This document shows positions 10,362 to 19,619 of a stretch of DNA of 44,610 nt, in pieces; position 1 is the first letter of the stretch; each line of letters opens with the position of its first letter. A model generated the notes under the pieces. It saw only the letters and a list, made by a program, of their open reading frames with translations. It searched no databases and was not told where the DNA came from. Made by a program: the position numbers and the translations under genes. This DNA is from Phoronis australis. Taxonomy: Eukaryota > Phoronida > Phoronidae. Location of the stretch: contig NMRA01001004.1 in NCBI GenBank assembly GCA_002633005.1, positions 25,113-69,722 of the forward strand. Reading direction: 5' to 3'.

Positions 10362-11256
10362 AATAAACGTAACTGACCGTGCACCGAGGCCGTGTGAGTG
10401 CATGCTAATTCAGTGTTTGCTGACAGAAAGCTGTTATGAAACAATAACTCGTTTTTATATGCTATGGTCACATGTTGGGGAAATCTTTATTTAGATATAC
10501 AAATACATTATTCAAATCATTGTTACTGTACAACCTTTGCCCTGATGGTTCTGTGGAAGGGGAAGGTGACTTCGCAGACCCCGACAAGTAAGTAGATTTC
10601 AGTTTCGTGGCTAAGTCACCTAAATAAGTACATGCACATTATTTCTTTGGCTCATTGTAATTATAGTCTTTTTGTGACTGGAGGTTTAGCCCAACTTTAG
10701 CTGGTTTATGTTCGTGATGTCCAGTCCCGGCACCCGCCACGGGCGTGATCGGGTTCCGAGCCACTGGTGGGGAGTAACAAGCGTTTTGTGAAAAAATTCG
10801 CAGTCTAAAAGTACAACACACAACTATGTTCCCCCATCTGTATTTCACGGAAGAATGATTTAAATCTATTACCAAAGAGACCCAAACTCCCACGATCGAC
10901 CATGGTAAATTGGCGTACCGAACTCTGTAGGCTACGGTACATTCAAATACATATAAATCCGTAACAGTGAAATAAAAACATGTTTGTTCAAGAACTCTAT
11001 GTATTTGTAAGGGGTTTATATCGAATTTTGATGATTTATTGGTGTGAAACGATGACTTCAAGCGATAGGTTGTCATCAGTAAGCGTGTTGTGAATGGCTG
11101 AACAGACTGCGTTTGAACCAATTACGTCATTGGTTAATTTCAACACCTCCGTCTGCCTTTTGGTTTCAGGTAAAACAACTGAACTTACTGTTATCGAGTG
11201 GAACTACTCGATCTAAATTGATACAAAATAGGTTGTTTTTTGAATGGTATTCTCCT
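10362..11256. other. 3' part of THAP element, no identifiable domain
   Basis: Remaining sequence of the 2.6 kb element after the second LTR. A 160-codon frame lies on the minus strand (10639-11121), but its composition shows no known domain and the rest of the element reads on the plus strand, so I do not call it a gene. Confidence 0.35.
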
Positions 11257-11260
11257 TTAA

Positions 11261-11400
11261 GGGGTCATTGACAGCATTGACAGATGTGTTCCTGATGAGA
11301 AGACCATACCAAACGTTAATTTTTGGACGGGTATGACTACTGTTGCAACCCCTGCTGGTGATTTTGTCTTCTTTGTGTCCTCATGTTGGACTACTGATTT
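11261..11400 (+). repeat. Repeat B, copy 2, right part
   Basis: Resumes the repeat after the THAP element, with phrases ACAGATGTGTTCCTGATGAG and GACGGGTATGACTAC that parallel 7325-7390. The match fades after about 11400. Confidence 0.6.
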
Positions 11401-11553
11401 CCCTCGTAATAGCGAATTGTTTTTTCACGCGACTGATTTTCTTAAAGTTAGGGACATAGCTTTCTATTTGGAAGACGACGATCCTTCTCTTGGTCACATT
11501 CAAGTGCATGCGAAAACTTGACACATTTGAACCAATTTGTGCATATTAGTAAA

Positions 11554-11752
11554 CAATACAGTTGTTCATTCATACAACTACACAATACAGTTGTTCACTC
11601 ATACAACTACACAATACAGTTGTTCACTCATACAACTACACAATACAGTTGTTCATGCAACTACGCAATACATTTGTTCATTCTTGCAACTAAACAATAC
11701 AGTTGTTCATTCATGCAACTAAACAATACAGTTGTTCATTCATACAACTAGA
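11554..11752. repeat. Minisatellite, 29-bp unit, about 7 copies
   Basis: Units start CAATACAGTTGTTC at 11554, 11583, 11612, 11641, 11666, 11695 and 11724. All steps are 29 bp except one of 25 bp (a 4-bp deletion). Each unit holds the inverted repeat AGTTGT and ACAACT around an 8-9 base loop. The units are contiguous with no spacers, so this is not a CRISPR array. Overlapping open frames across it arise because the unit lacks stops and its length is not a multiple of three. Confidence 0.92.
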
Positions 11753-13103
11753 AACTTGTTTTATTCCAGTTTGAAGTTGACAATTTCTGACCTTCAGAAT
11801 GGTGGTGTATGTGGCTTTAAGAAAATAACATCCAGAATCATGTTTTATTTCAAATACCTGTTCTCACTGCAGTTTAAATGAATATGAATTCATTTGATAC
11901 AATGTTGCTAAATTATACATTTCAGGTAAGGAGGGGTACAGGAGTTCTTGGGACGTCACGGCGACTTGGCAAGGAAATGTCTCGCCGGATATATACACTG
12001 TTTAACTGCTCAGATCCTAACTTTAGCATCAGGTAACTATAGTAACTGGATACACTATCATGGCTGCTTTAGATGGTTGGTTAAACCCCGTAACAGCGTC
12101 ACTACAAACAGTAGAAAATTTGTTGCTCAAGTGTGTATCCACATGGCAGAAGTGGTTGGGGGCAAGTGTGCTATTTGGTAGTAAAAGTTGGATGTGCTAA
12201 TTGGTTGGGGTTAAGTGTACTATTAGTTGGATATGCCATCATTTAGCACGCAATATGGCTGACAAGTGAAATTCTATTTTCTTAAATTTCTCTACAAAAA
12301 TAAAGAGAGATAAATTTCGTTTAATGCTGACATGGTTTGTACTGTGTAGATTGCATAAAACAACATTTGGTAAAAAGTTTCTAATATTTGTAGCAAAGTA
12401 ATCGGACTTTGAAAAATTGGAAAATGACAATTTCTCCTATTATTTGTGCGCAGAATAACTGTAGAACTGCTGTACTTGTAGCAGAAGAGTTTACTTGAGG
12501 TAAAAAAACTGACGTGTTCTAATTTAGCAGAGCTGATGTGGCCAGTCTTATTTAGTTGTTTGTGTTCTGTTTTACTACTGTCACAGAGTTTAATTAGTGG
12601 TTCTTGGAGGTTGCTGGCATCACCTTTGGCTCACTTGCAATATCTTTTTCTTCTGAATAACATGAGATACATTTACAGTAAGGTAACTAGTACTGTCTCA
12701 GTTGTAATGGCAAGTATGATTAAATAGGCCCTGGGTCTTTAGAATGGTTTGTGACTTAGTTGGAGCTTGTCCAATAACAATTTTTGGTGAAAAGTTGATA
12801 AAGATTTAAATTTTGGATATTCAACAAGCCTGTTAACGTTCCCAGGTCGTAGCAGGATAAACTTTGTGGTGACCTATGACGCCATCTTTACATTTTTCCG
12901 GCCTTAGACCTATTTGTGTGATAGTAACTTTCATTTGTTTCACCAAGCACTTCAGTGACATTAATATTTTACTACTGTCTCAAATATGGAAATGTTACGA
13001 TATCAAAGTTCATTGTGTGCATGGAACTTACATGTTAGTCATGAAATTTGAGGTTAAAGTAGTTATAAATAAACATGATTTTATAAACTTACTTGAGTTT
13101 TAC
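11753..13103. other. Unassigned spacer
   Basis: AT-rich sequence with small open frames only (none over about 100 codons). I see no domain, repeat or RNA. Some plausible splice-like sites occur (for example TTTCAG near 11923) but no supported exon. Confidence 0.4.
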
Positions 13104-13216
13104 GGACTCATCACTGTTGTTTTACTGACTCATCACTGTTGTTTTGCTGACTCTTCACTATTGTTTTACTGACTCATCACTGTTGTTTTACTGACTCATC
13201 ACTGTTTAGTGACTCA
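13104..13216. repeat. 22-bp tandem repeat carrying AP-1-like motifs
   Basis: The unit GACTCATCACTGTTGTTTTA repeats. TGACTCA or close variants start at 13104 (GGACTCA), 13126, 13148 (TGACTCT), 13170, 13192 and 13210. Steps are 22, 22, 22, 22 and 18 bp. Four are perfect TGACTCA, the AP-1/bZIP site. A short CAT microsatellite follows. Any regulatory role is inference. Confidence 0.85.
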
Positions 13217-13435
13217 TCATCATCATCATGTATTCTTGTACAGCATATAGTGTTCATAACTTGTATTATTTATTATTAATGATTGTAACAACTTTTTTGT
13301 TATACTATCTTTGTATTAAGTGTGTGTCAAATTACGTGAAATTACGGTTGTGTAAACTAATAGCTTTCTGCAACTCCTTCAAGCATGAGCTTCACGTCTT
13401 CACTAGCTATATACTCTATGGTTGAACGTCATGCT
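13217..13435. other. Unassigned spacer
   Basis: AT-rich sequence with nothing recognisable, between the 22-bp array and repeat B copy 3. Confidence 0.4.
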
Positions 13436-13830
13436 TGTTTTTATGCGCCCACATAATATTTATATGTGAGTGCATATTGCCGTCATCTCTGTCTGGGCAT
13501 CCGGCGTCTGCGATTGTATCTCCTAAACCCCTTGCAGGATCTTATTGAAATTTGGCAAGTTTGTTCCTATGGGATTGACGACAGAGGGCGACGAGTTTCG
13601 GACTGACCCAAATATCGCTGTGGCCCCTAGTGGCAATTTTAGTTTTTTAAATTTGCCTCAGTATCTTCAAAGGTCCTCGTCAACCGATTTTCATGAAATT
13701 TGGCACATAGGCATCTATTAATGAGGTGACACTATTCTTCCGTTTTCGGATCAATTCGTGGTATTTGCGCCATCTGGTGCCATTTCTAGTATTTCCGAGT
13801 CCGTTTTTAGGCGTCTGCTCTTCTGTCAAC
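13436..13830 (+). repeat. Repeat B, copy 3
   Basis: The cleanest copy for reading the unit: leader (GCGCCCACATAATATT, TGCCGTCATCTCTGTCTG), a first unit ending GGCCCCTAGTGGC, and a second ending GCGCCATCTGGTGCC. It stops abruptly near 13830. It supplies the uninterrupted form against which the insertions at 7583 and 8632 can be read. Confidence 0.75.
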
Positions 13831-14558
13831 CCATAGACATTAGTAGATTCATGACTCCGTGAAGTCTCGCGGCCTGAAGCAAAAGTACGAGAGCAGGATT
13901 CAAAACTTCTGGTCTCAAGGCTAAGCATAGTAACGAAGGTGAACTTTGGTTTTATTTCGCGCACGTCAAGCAAATTTTTGAGTTTGAAATTAATTTTTTG
14001 TGTTTAATGCAAACTAAATCGCGTATGCGAGCCATTCAAGTCGGATTATTGCTACGAAACATGTCGGAATTAACTTGACAAGTTGTTGTTGATCTTCCCG
14101 CCTGCTGACACAGTTCAACTCACGAATCGAGGAGTTTGGCCCAATGAAAAGGTTGAGCTAAATTGATAATTCTTTGCACTAGCTGAATTCTCAGTCGTTT
14201 ACGATGAAATTTAGTTTGAATTTTGTGATCTTGTATGAATTTTGGCTCGACCTAAATGTATTTTCTCATTCGTCACTACGTCTATAATACAGAAGCCATA
14301 GTATACCAATATATCCAAAATTCAGCAAGAGCGAAAGTTTGCCATTTTTCTTGATTTTCAGCAACTCGTACATATTAGCATGAAAAGTGGTGGAAAATGA
14401 AAAGTATGCCAGCGAAATTTTCTTCTTTATTTTGATATCCGTTTCAACAAATGGGGGCATTCATGAATATTTTTAAAAATCAAAGTACTGCAGCACTCTT
14501 AGAAGGGGATTAAGTTTTCAGTTGCTAAATGGAACCGATTTTAATGATATGTATATCC
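13831..14558. other. Unassigned spacer
   Basis: No supported gene or named repeat. The open frames on the minus strand here are short and partly overlap repeat B. Confidence 0.4.
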
Positions 14559-14702
14559 AGGGGCGGATCCAGGACTTGATGTTAGGGGGACCAGAGCAGA
14601 GTATTGGCCAGGATTTTGTCATTCAGACATTGGCACTCCCGATCTGCCAAATGGAATCTGGGGGAATTTTAGGGGGGAGTGTAGCCCTCTTGGCCCCCTC
14701 TA
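14559..14702. mobile_element. Small repeat with GGGGCGGATCCAGG end
   Basis: Begins AGGGGCGGATCCAGG and contains G-rich and then C-rich runs (GGGGGGAGTG, TTGGCCCCCT). The GGCGGATCC end is shared with the inverted end at 38345-38359 and resembles ends of widespread short inverted-repeat elements in marine invertebrates. Only one end is visible here, so the copy is incomplete. Confidence 0.4.
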
Positions 14703-16140
14703 AATCTGCTATTATGTCAAACTGCTAAAAAATTCTGCCTTAAGTGTACACTTTTATTTGTTTTTTTATAAAAGTATGGGAAAATGTCGTTTTTTCAATT
14801 TCATGCCTTGTCAATTTCTAACCTGGAAAAATCCTGCAAGTGTACTCTCAATGTAACAATTACTATCGTGTCCTAATCCATTCCTCATCAATTTTTTCAC
14901 TTCATTTCACCATTTCTATTTAGCAACACTTCCAAAAAAGGTAAATTCAATCATTTTTCAAGAACCATGCTGACCTTTCCAGGGTTTAAAATTCAATTTA
15001 GCTTCAGTTTTGGGATAGATTCAGTCTATTTTCTTCAAAAATAATTTTGTTACACATTTTTTACCTTGTATTGGTGCTGTGATCAGTTTCATTGTTAAAA
15101 AATTATATTTTGCATTAAAATATTTTATTCAAGGCTGCAGTACATCAAAACTGTTTAGAATAAGAGTATGCTCTTTTTGGATGGTCACTAACACGACGCC
15201 TCTCAATTCCTATCTTATTTGACAGAAATGAAATTGATTTAAATTTCATTGAAATTTTATTGTCCAATTAAATTTTGTTTAATTAAAAATTCACAAGTCA
15301 TGATCATTTTTACCATATGGTGCGTAACTGAAAATTGTGAAAACATTGATCTCACTTCGGGAAAAAAGAATAATTCATATAACCTCATATTTTTTAATAA
15401 ATGACAAAATACCTGAAAAAACTAGCTTTCTGGTTTTTGCAATTTTTGAATTCATTTGTTACACCAATTTCATTTTTAGAATTGTTTTGAAATGTTTTGG
15501 AGCAAAAGAAATATTTTCACAGAACCATGGTGTTTTGTCGTTTTAAAAGTGGTTTGGTGACAATATGTTGTTAACCTTCTTGTAAAGGACTCTCTATCTT
15601 GTTTTAGCACCACAGTAAGCTATGGATTCCCAAATATAGTTGTCTGAACTTGATATTTTTGTGGCCTGAAATTTTTGGGTCCTGTTTGCTGAAAAAAGGC
15701 TATTTTTTGAGGCTGGAAAAATTAAATAACTCAAGAGCCGCCTAAACAATTTAAAAAATATATATACCGGGTATATGACATGTTAAAGCTACCACTTTAG
15801 ACTATTGAAGTGTTTCTGATAAATTTGTATTTTGCTTTGCTCTGACAGCTCTAGTTTGTAAAACATAGTATGCAAAAGGTGTTTTTGTATTCCTTCTCAG
15901 TAATGTATGCAACACTTTATGTAATGTTGTTATGTTTTTTTCCTGTTTGTCATTGTAAAAATCAATTCCATTGTATATTCGTGTTGCCATTTTTCACTTA
16001 ACAATTGTAAAGTAAGGCAGGGGATTTCCAGACCCCTGTTACTTACTCATTGGAACTGGTAAAATAAAAAAATGAAAAATGTCTATTTTGTGTGTGCTGT
16101 GCTATCTGATAACCACTAAAAACGAGAGCGCTCGGAGGAG
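14703..16140. other. AT-rich unassigned spacer
   Basis: Long AT-rich tract with many T and A runs and local inverted repeats such as AATGAAATT and AATTTCATT near 15227-15250. No coding region supported. Confidence 0.45.
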
Positions 16141-17049
16141 CGACACTTGGCGGAATTAATCGAAAAGACGACGATGAGGGAGACGACGACAATCATGACG
16201 ATCAAGACGGCAATTATGAATAACACGATAACATTCATATGACTAACGAAGAAATCAAATAGAGAGCATACAATCAACTACTATAAAGAACAATAGGTGG
16301 CGCAACATGACGGTCCAGTCTACAGTAGAACAGTGCTGGCTGGGTCAGTCTGGGTCAACTAGGCATAATCAAAACAAAGTGAATTGAAAGCCAGCCAGCT
16401 GCGTGCTTGCATAGGTGACCGAAGGAACAACGGTATCCGAAAATCTCGAATAATTCAAAAAGTAGACGTCGTAGCGCAAAACGGAAAATATCTTCTGAAA
16501 GCCCATTCAAAATTCTATCTAAAGTAGTGGTTTGGCAAAAATCAAAAAAAATTTCGAGAAAATTGAAAATTTGCCATTTTTTTGAAATTCAAAGTCAAAT
16601 AACTCGAAAACGGTAAGTCTGAGAAATACGCTCTCGCAGACTTCTTGAAAGGCCATACTTCAAGGAATCCACATGCAAAAATTCACGTCATTTACTCTTC
16701 CCGTTAAAAATGCTACACCAGAGCGATTGAAACCGTGTGAACATGCGCCACAGACGACATCTTGAAAGTGACTTCCGGTTCAATAATTTTTTATAAAAGC
16801 TTATTAAACTCAACAAACACCTGACCAGTTTGAAAGTGATTGGTCTGCAAATGCGCCCTCTACAGGAGAAAACGTTTTTAGCCATATTTCGGGGTGCGCA
16901 TGTGCCACGTCCAATATTTCCACCATCTTTAACCGGAAGTCAACCATTTTCTGCTCAATTGTAGCACATGCGTTGTAGTATATTCGTACTGATTTTCAGC
17001 CATGTAGGTCGAAAAATGCGGCCTCTACGAGTATTTGACTGTGAAATCA

Positions 17050-17085
17050 GATACAAAATGGCCGCCACGTCTGCCATTTTGTATC
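17050..17085. repeat. Perfect 13-bp hairpin
   Basis: Arms GATACAAAATGGC and GCCATTTTGTATC with a 10-base loop. It explains why both strands are open over this stretch. Could form a cruciform or an RNA hairpin; no function inferred. Confidence 0.8.
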
Positions 17086-17220
17086 CGATCATGACCGAAA
17101 ACAATAGGCTTCCAGCACTTTCCGATTTACACGTCGTGTGCAACTTTTGTGAAAATCGGACGGAAATTGCGACCTGTAGAGTGCGAACAAACAAAAAAAA
17201 ACTTTCTGTCAGACCAACAT

Positions 17221-17245
17221 ACTTGGCGGAAGAATTCCGCCAAGT
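17221..17245. repeat. 11-bp hairpin with 3-base loop
   Basis: ACTTGGCGGAA and TTCCGCCAAGT surround GAA. The same motif occurs at 16145. Confidence 0.8.
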
Positions 17246-17386
17246 AATAAGGCTGACAGAACACCTTTCATAACCCGAGTCTTTCCCTCTCATGTTCTCT
17301 ATTTCAAATTTTGAGGTATTTCATGTTATAACTTTTTTTCTTCTGCAGGCCTAAATATAACACTTAAACTGAATTCCCTTCACTGT

Positions 17387-17508
17387 GTATAAAGTACATA
17401 TAGATTATTACATGACTAATGCCCCTCGGGCGATAATTCTCCAAAATCCACTCGGGCTCTAGATAACGGGGGATAACGACTGAGAACATGTAATAATCTA
17501 TTTATACC
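17387..17508. mobile_element. Fold-back MITE-like element
   Basis: The ends pair as inverted repeats: the left end (GTATAAAG, then TAGATTATTACATG, 17387-17414) matches the right end (CATGTAATAATCTA, then TTTATAC, 17487-17507). The left arm carries a 7-bp insertion. The inside contains CTCGGGC twice. At about 122 bp with no coding potential, it fits a small non-autonomous inverted-repeat element. Confidence 0.6.
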
Positions 17509-17599
17509 ACATACTAAATGAGAAACATTTCAATGAATCGATCTACCTTTCTCGACTCGTTTCGGCTTTGTAGCTACTTTCTATGTCAGAGGCCCGGGG

Positions 17600-18743
17600 T
17601 CGGAGGTCGTGACCTTTTAAGAAAAGCCAATGGCTGTTCGTGCCAAACTATTCATTCAAAAACTGGGCTGACAAGTGTGAGTGGGATGAACCTCTGTCCA
17701 GTACATTGCTTAACGAGTGGTCTGACATTGCAGGAGACTTTCAGAAGTGTTCTCAGATATCCCTTCCCAGGGAATATTTTCCTAGTATTGATGGCGTTAC
17801 CAATGTTAATGTGCATGTCTTCTGTGATGCTAGTGCTAAAGCATTTGGTGCTGCAGTCTATCTACAATGTTTTGATCAGGCAACATTAATTATGTGTTAG
17901 TGTAGAACATCACCCCTCAAGTGTAAGCGTACATTACCACAGTTGGAGCTACTAGCAGCTTTAATTGGCTCGCGCCTACTTCAGTATACTATGTCCTCAT
18001 TAGGAGATGTCATCTCAGTGGACAATGTATTTCTTTGGTCACACAGTCAGATTACATTACACTGGCTACAGTCAAAGAAAAAACTGCCTGTATTTGTTCA
18101 GAACCGTGTTACTGAAATTCATGCCCTGACAGCCAGTGCCAAATGGATGTACTGTCCAACAGATAGTAACCCAGCAGATCTTTTAACTAGGGGCATTGTT
18201 TTTGAAACTTTGAAACGATCGCACTTGTGGTGGTACGGCCCCGACGCTTCCCAAGTAACAATGACCACCCCCAATCGCTATGTTTGGACACTACCCAAAT
18301 GTTCTGGTCTTACCAGTAATAAATGACCCACGTAGCAATCAACACCCCACAGCTAACGTTCAACCTGGTGTCAGCCAAATTATGGACATCAACAGGTTCT
18401 CTACCCTTCGTCGATTGCTCCATGTCACTGCATGGGTAAACAGGTTTGTAAACCGGTGCAAAGACCCAACCTCAGCCGTTTCCGACACTCTCTCCGCGCA
18501 AGAACTAAATTCTACGAAATGTCTGGATTTCGGATACACAACATAAAATCTACCACATAAACATCGAAGACGTCATACATGCCAGAAATAAAACCCAACT
18601 TGTCAAACAACTGAAGTTGTTTCTTCAAGATGGCATATTACTCAGCGCAGGAAGGATACACAATGCCAACTTACCTGACCACACCAAGTTTCCCATCCTG
18701 TTGCCATCCGTCCACAAGTTCACAGAATTGGTCATCAAAGATG
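17600..18743 (+). pseudogene. BEL/Pao retrotransposon pol, RNase H to integrase N-terminus (degenerate)
   Basis: Successive frames carry the order expected for BEL/Pao pol. They are the end of the reverse transcriptase connection (VRAKLFIQKL, 17630s, then a frameshift), the RNase H with HVFCDAS (first catalytic Asp) and MELLAAL (catalytic Glu), and ADLLTRG before a Trp-rich motif. Next comes a segment reading FSTLRRLLHVTAWV (about 18400), and then the zinc-binding start of integrase (about 18625-18743). The third RNase H Asp, normally in WSDSQ, is His here (WSHSQ). There is a stop at 17900 and frameshifts elsewhere. The element is cut at its 5' end near 17600: no gag, protease or RT palm is present. 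Confidence 0.82.
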
Positions 18744-18800
18744 TGTAGTATTATAGCTCTTTAGACTTAGAGTTAAATATATTGAGTTCCGGTTCCATCA
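18744..18800 (+). repeat. 5' LTR remnant of Gypsy element
   Basis: First 57 bp of the LTR, nearly identical to 19546-19602. It is truncated before the CTACA end. Confidence 0.82.
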
Positions 18801-18819
18801 CTCGCTTTAGACGATAGAT

Positions 18820-19440
18820 GTGTTTGTCCTAAGATTACGCAAGTTAGCTGACTCCTGCGAATTCGGGGAACTGAAAGACTCACTGATCAGAGACCGCATA
18901 GTCGTTGGGACGAATGATGACGCAGGACGAGAGAGACTCTTAAGAGAACGCCCTGTACCAAGCCTCGCAAAAGCCATTGAGAATCTGCGAGCAGCAGAGG
19001 CATCACGCACTCAGAAACAGGTGATGTCAGGCAAAAGTGAGAGTACAGTCGAGTTCGTGAAACGGCATGGGTTCAAGAAGCACAACAATCCTCAGAAGAA
19101 GCAGGCTCATAAAAAGCAGCAGNCAGTATTAGGTGTTGGAGACCAAGTCTGGGTGCGCGATCAAGACAAACACGGTGAAGTGAAAGAGAGTTCGACAAAC
19201 CCGAGATCCTACCTTGTCGTCACAGAGTCCGGTGCTACAATTCACCGTAACCGGTCAGCGTTGATTCATACCGGAAATATGAAAAGTGCCTCACCAGAGA
19301 ATTTTACACCAAAAGAGACGACCCCCAAACCATTTTCAAACCCGGCATCAAACCCACCTACCGCAGACACCCCACAGCGGACCCAACAACTACGACGTTC
19401 TCAGCGGGTTATAAAACCAGTGGATCGCCTGAACCTCTGA
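18820..19440 (+). pseudogene. Gypsy gag fused to integrase C-terminal tail
   Basis: One open frame of 206 codons. The first 70 residues match Gypsy gag (LRKLADSCEFG, then LIRDRIVVG, then RERLLRE and KAIENLRAAEAS). A Lys-rich stretch follows, and then a tail typical of the end of Gypsy integrase (GDQVWVRD, then PRSYLVV and the NRSAL motif). Nucleocapsid zinc knuckles, protease, RT, RNase H and the integrase core are all missing. An ambiguous base at 19123 sits at the join, so either the deletion is real and in frame, or the assembly collapsed a longer element here. Confidence 0.72.
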
Positions 19441-19545
19441 ACATTTGATTAGTTTTCAGCGCTTAGTGATAACGACATTAACATAGTTCAAGACATTTAT
19501 TGCTTAAAGCGTTTACACATATTCTTAAACTATCTTGGGAGGAGA

Positions 19546-19619
19546 TGTAGTATTATAGCTCTTTAGACTTAGAGATAAATATATTGAGTTTCGGTTCCAT
19601 CAGCGTTGTTGTTTCTACA
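19546..19619 (+). repeat. 3' LTR of Gypsy element (74 bp)
   Basis: Runs TGTAG to CTACA, preceded by a polypurine tract and followed by the AGATG target copy. It contains a TATA-like AAATATATTG. Confidence 0.85.

Larger units (their letters stand above)
8632..11256. mobile_element. THAP-domain DNA transposon with TTAA target site, carrying nested solo LTRs
   Basis: The ends are GGAGAATGCCA (left) and the inverted TGGTATTCTCC (right), flanked by TTAA at 8628-8631 and 11257-11260. The flanks rejoin into continuous repeat B, which confirms the boundaries. The element holds a THAP domain (8791-9330) and two solo LTRs, leaving about 1.66 kb of its own sequence. Only short terminal inverted repeats (about 11-15 bp) are evident, unlike the element at 4922. 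The TTAA target plus THAP again fits Kolobok-like elements. I cannot identify a catalytic domain in the remainder. The minus-strand open frame at 10639-11121 has no recognisable similarity. Confidence 0.78.
16145..17245. other. Region bounded by inverted ACTTGGCGGAATT motif
   Basis: ACTTGGCGGAATT at 16145-16157 is repeated in inverted orientation at 17233-17245, and an extra direct copy of the first 11 bases at 17221-17231 forms a hairpin with it. The inside has loosely related sub-blocks (for example around 16720, 16880 and 17000) and overlapping open frames on both strands at 16955-17293 with no recognisable protein. A degenerate DNA element is possible but I could not find target duplications. 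Confidence 0.3.
18744..19619 (+). mobile_element. Internally deleted Gypsy element with 74-bp LTRs, inserted in BEL integrase
   Basis: The 876-bp insertion is flanked by AGATG (18739-18743 and 19620-19624). The 3' LTR (19546-19619) runs from TGTAG to CTACA with a purine-rich tract GGGAGGAGA just before it. The 5' LTR starts at 18744 and matches for about 57 bp before a deletion removes its end, the primer site and the gag start. Removing the insertion and one AGATG restores the integrase frame across Lys-Asp-Ala-His. An LTR this short and a body this small recall TRIM-type elements, but the body clearly derives from Gypsy gag-pol. Confidence 0.87.

Noticed and set aside
10639-11121. 160-codon minus-strand frame
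   Set aside because: No domain or homologous motif recognised and opposite to the THAP direction; length alone is not enough in this window.
11518-11751. Overlapping open frames of 61-77 codons rich in Thr/His/Tyr
   Set aside because: They are translations of the 29-bp minisatellite, which lacks stops in all frames; not a gene.
11554-11752. Possible CRISPR array (29-bp repeats with dyad symmetry)
   Set aside because: The units are contiguous with no variable spacers, the context is eukaryotic and there are no cas genes.
16955-17293. Open frames on both strands, 112 and 101 codons
   Set aside because: Both strands are open because of inverted repeats (13-bp hairpin at 17050 and the ACTTGGCGGAA hairpin); no protein similarity.
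18807-19010. Minus-strand frame across the Gypsy gag
   Set aside because: Antisense shadow of the gag frame.
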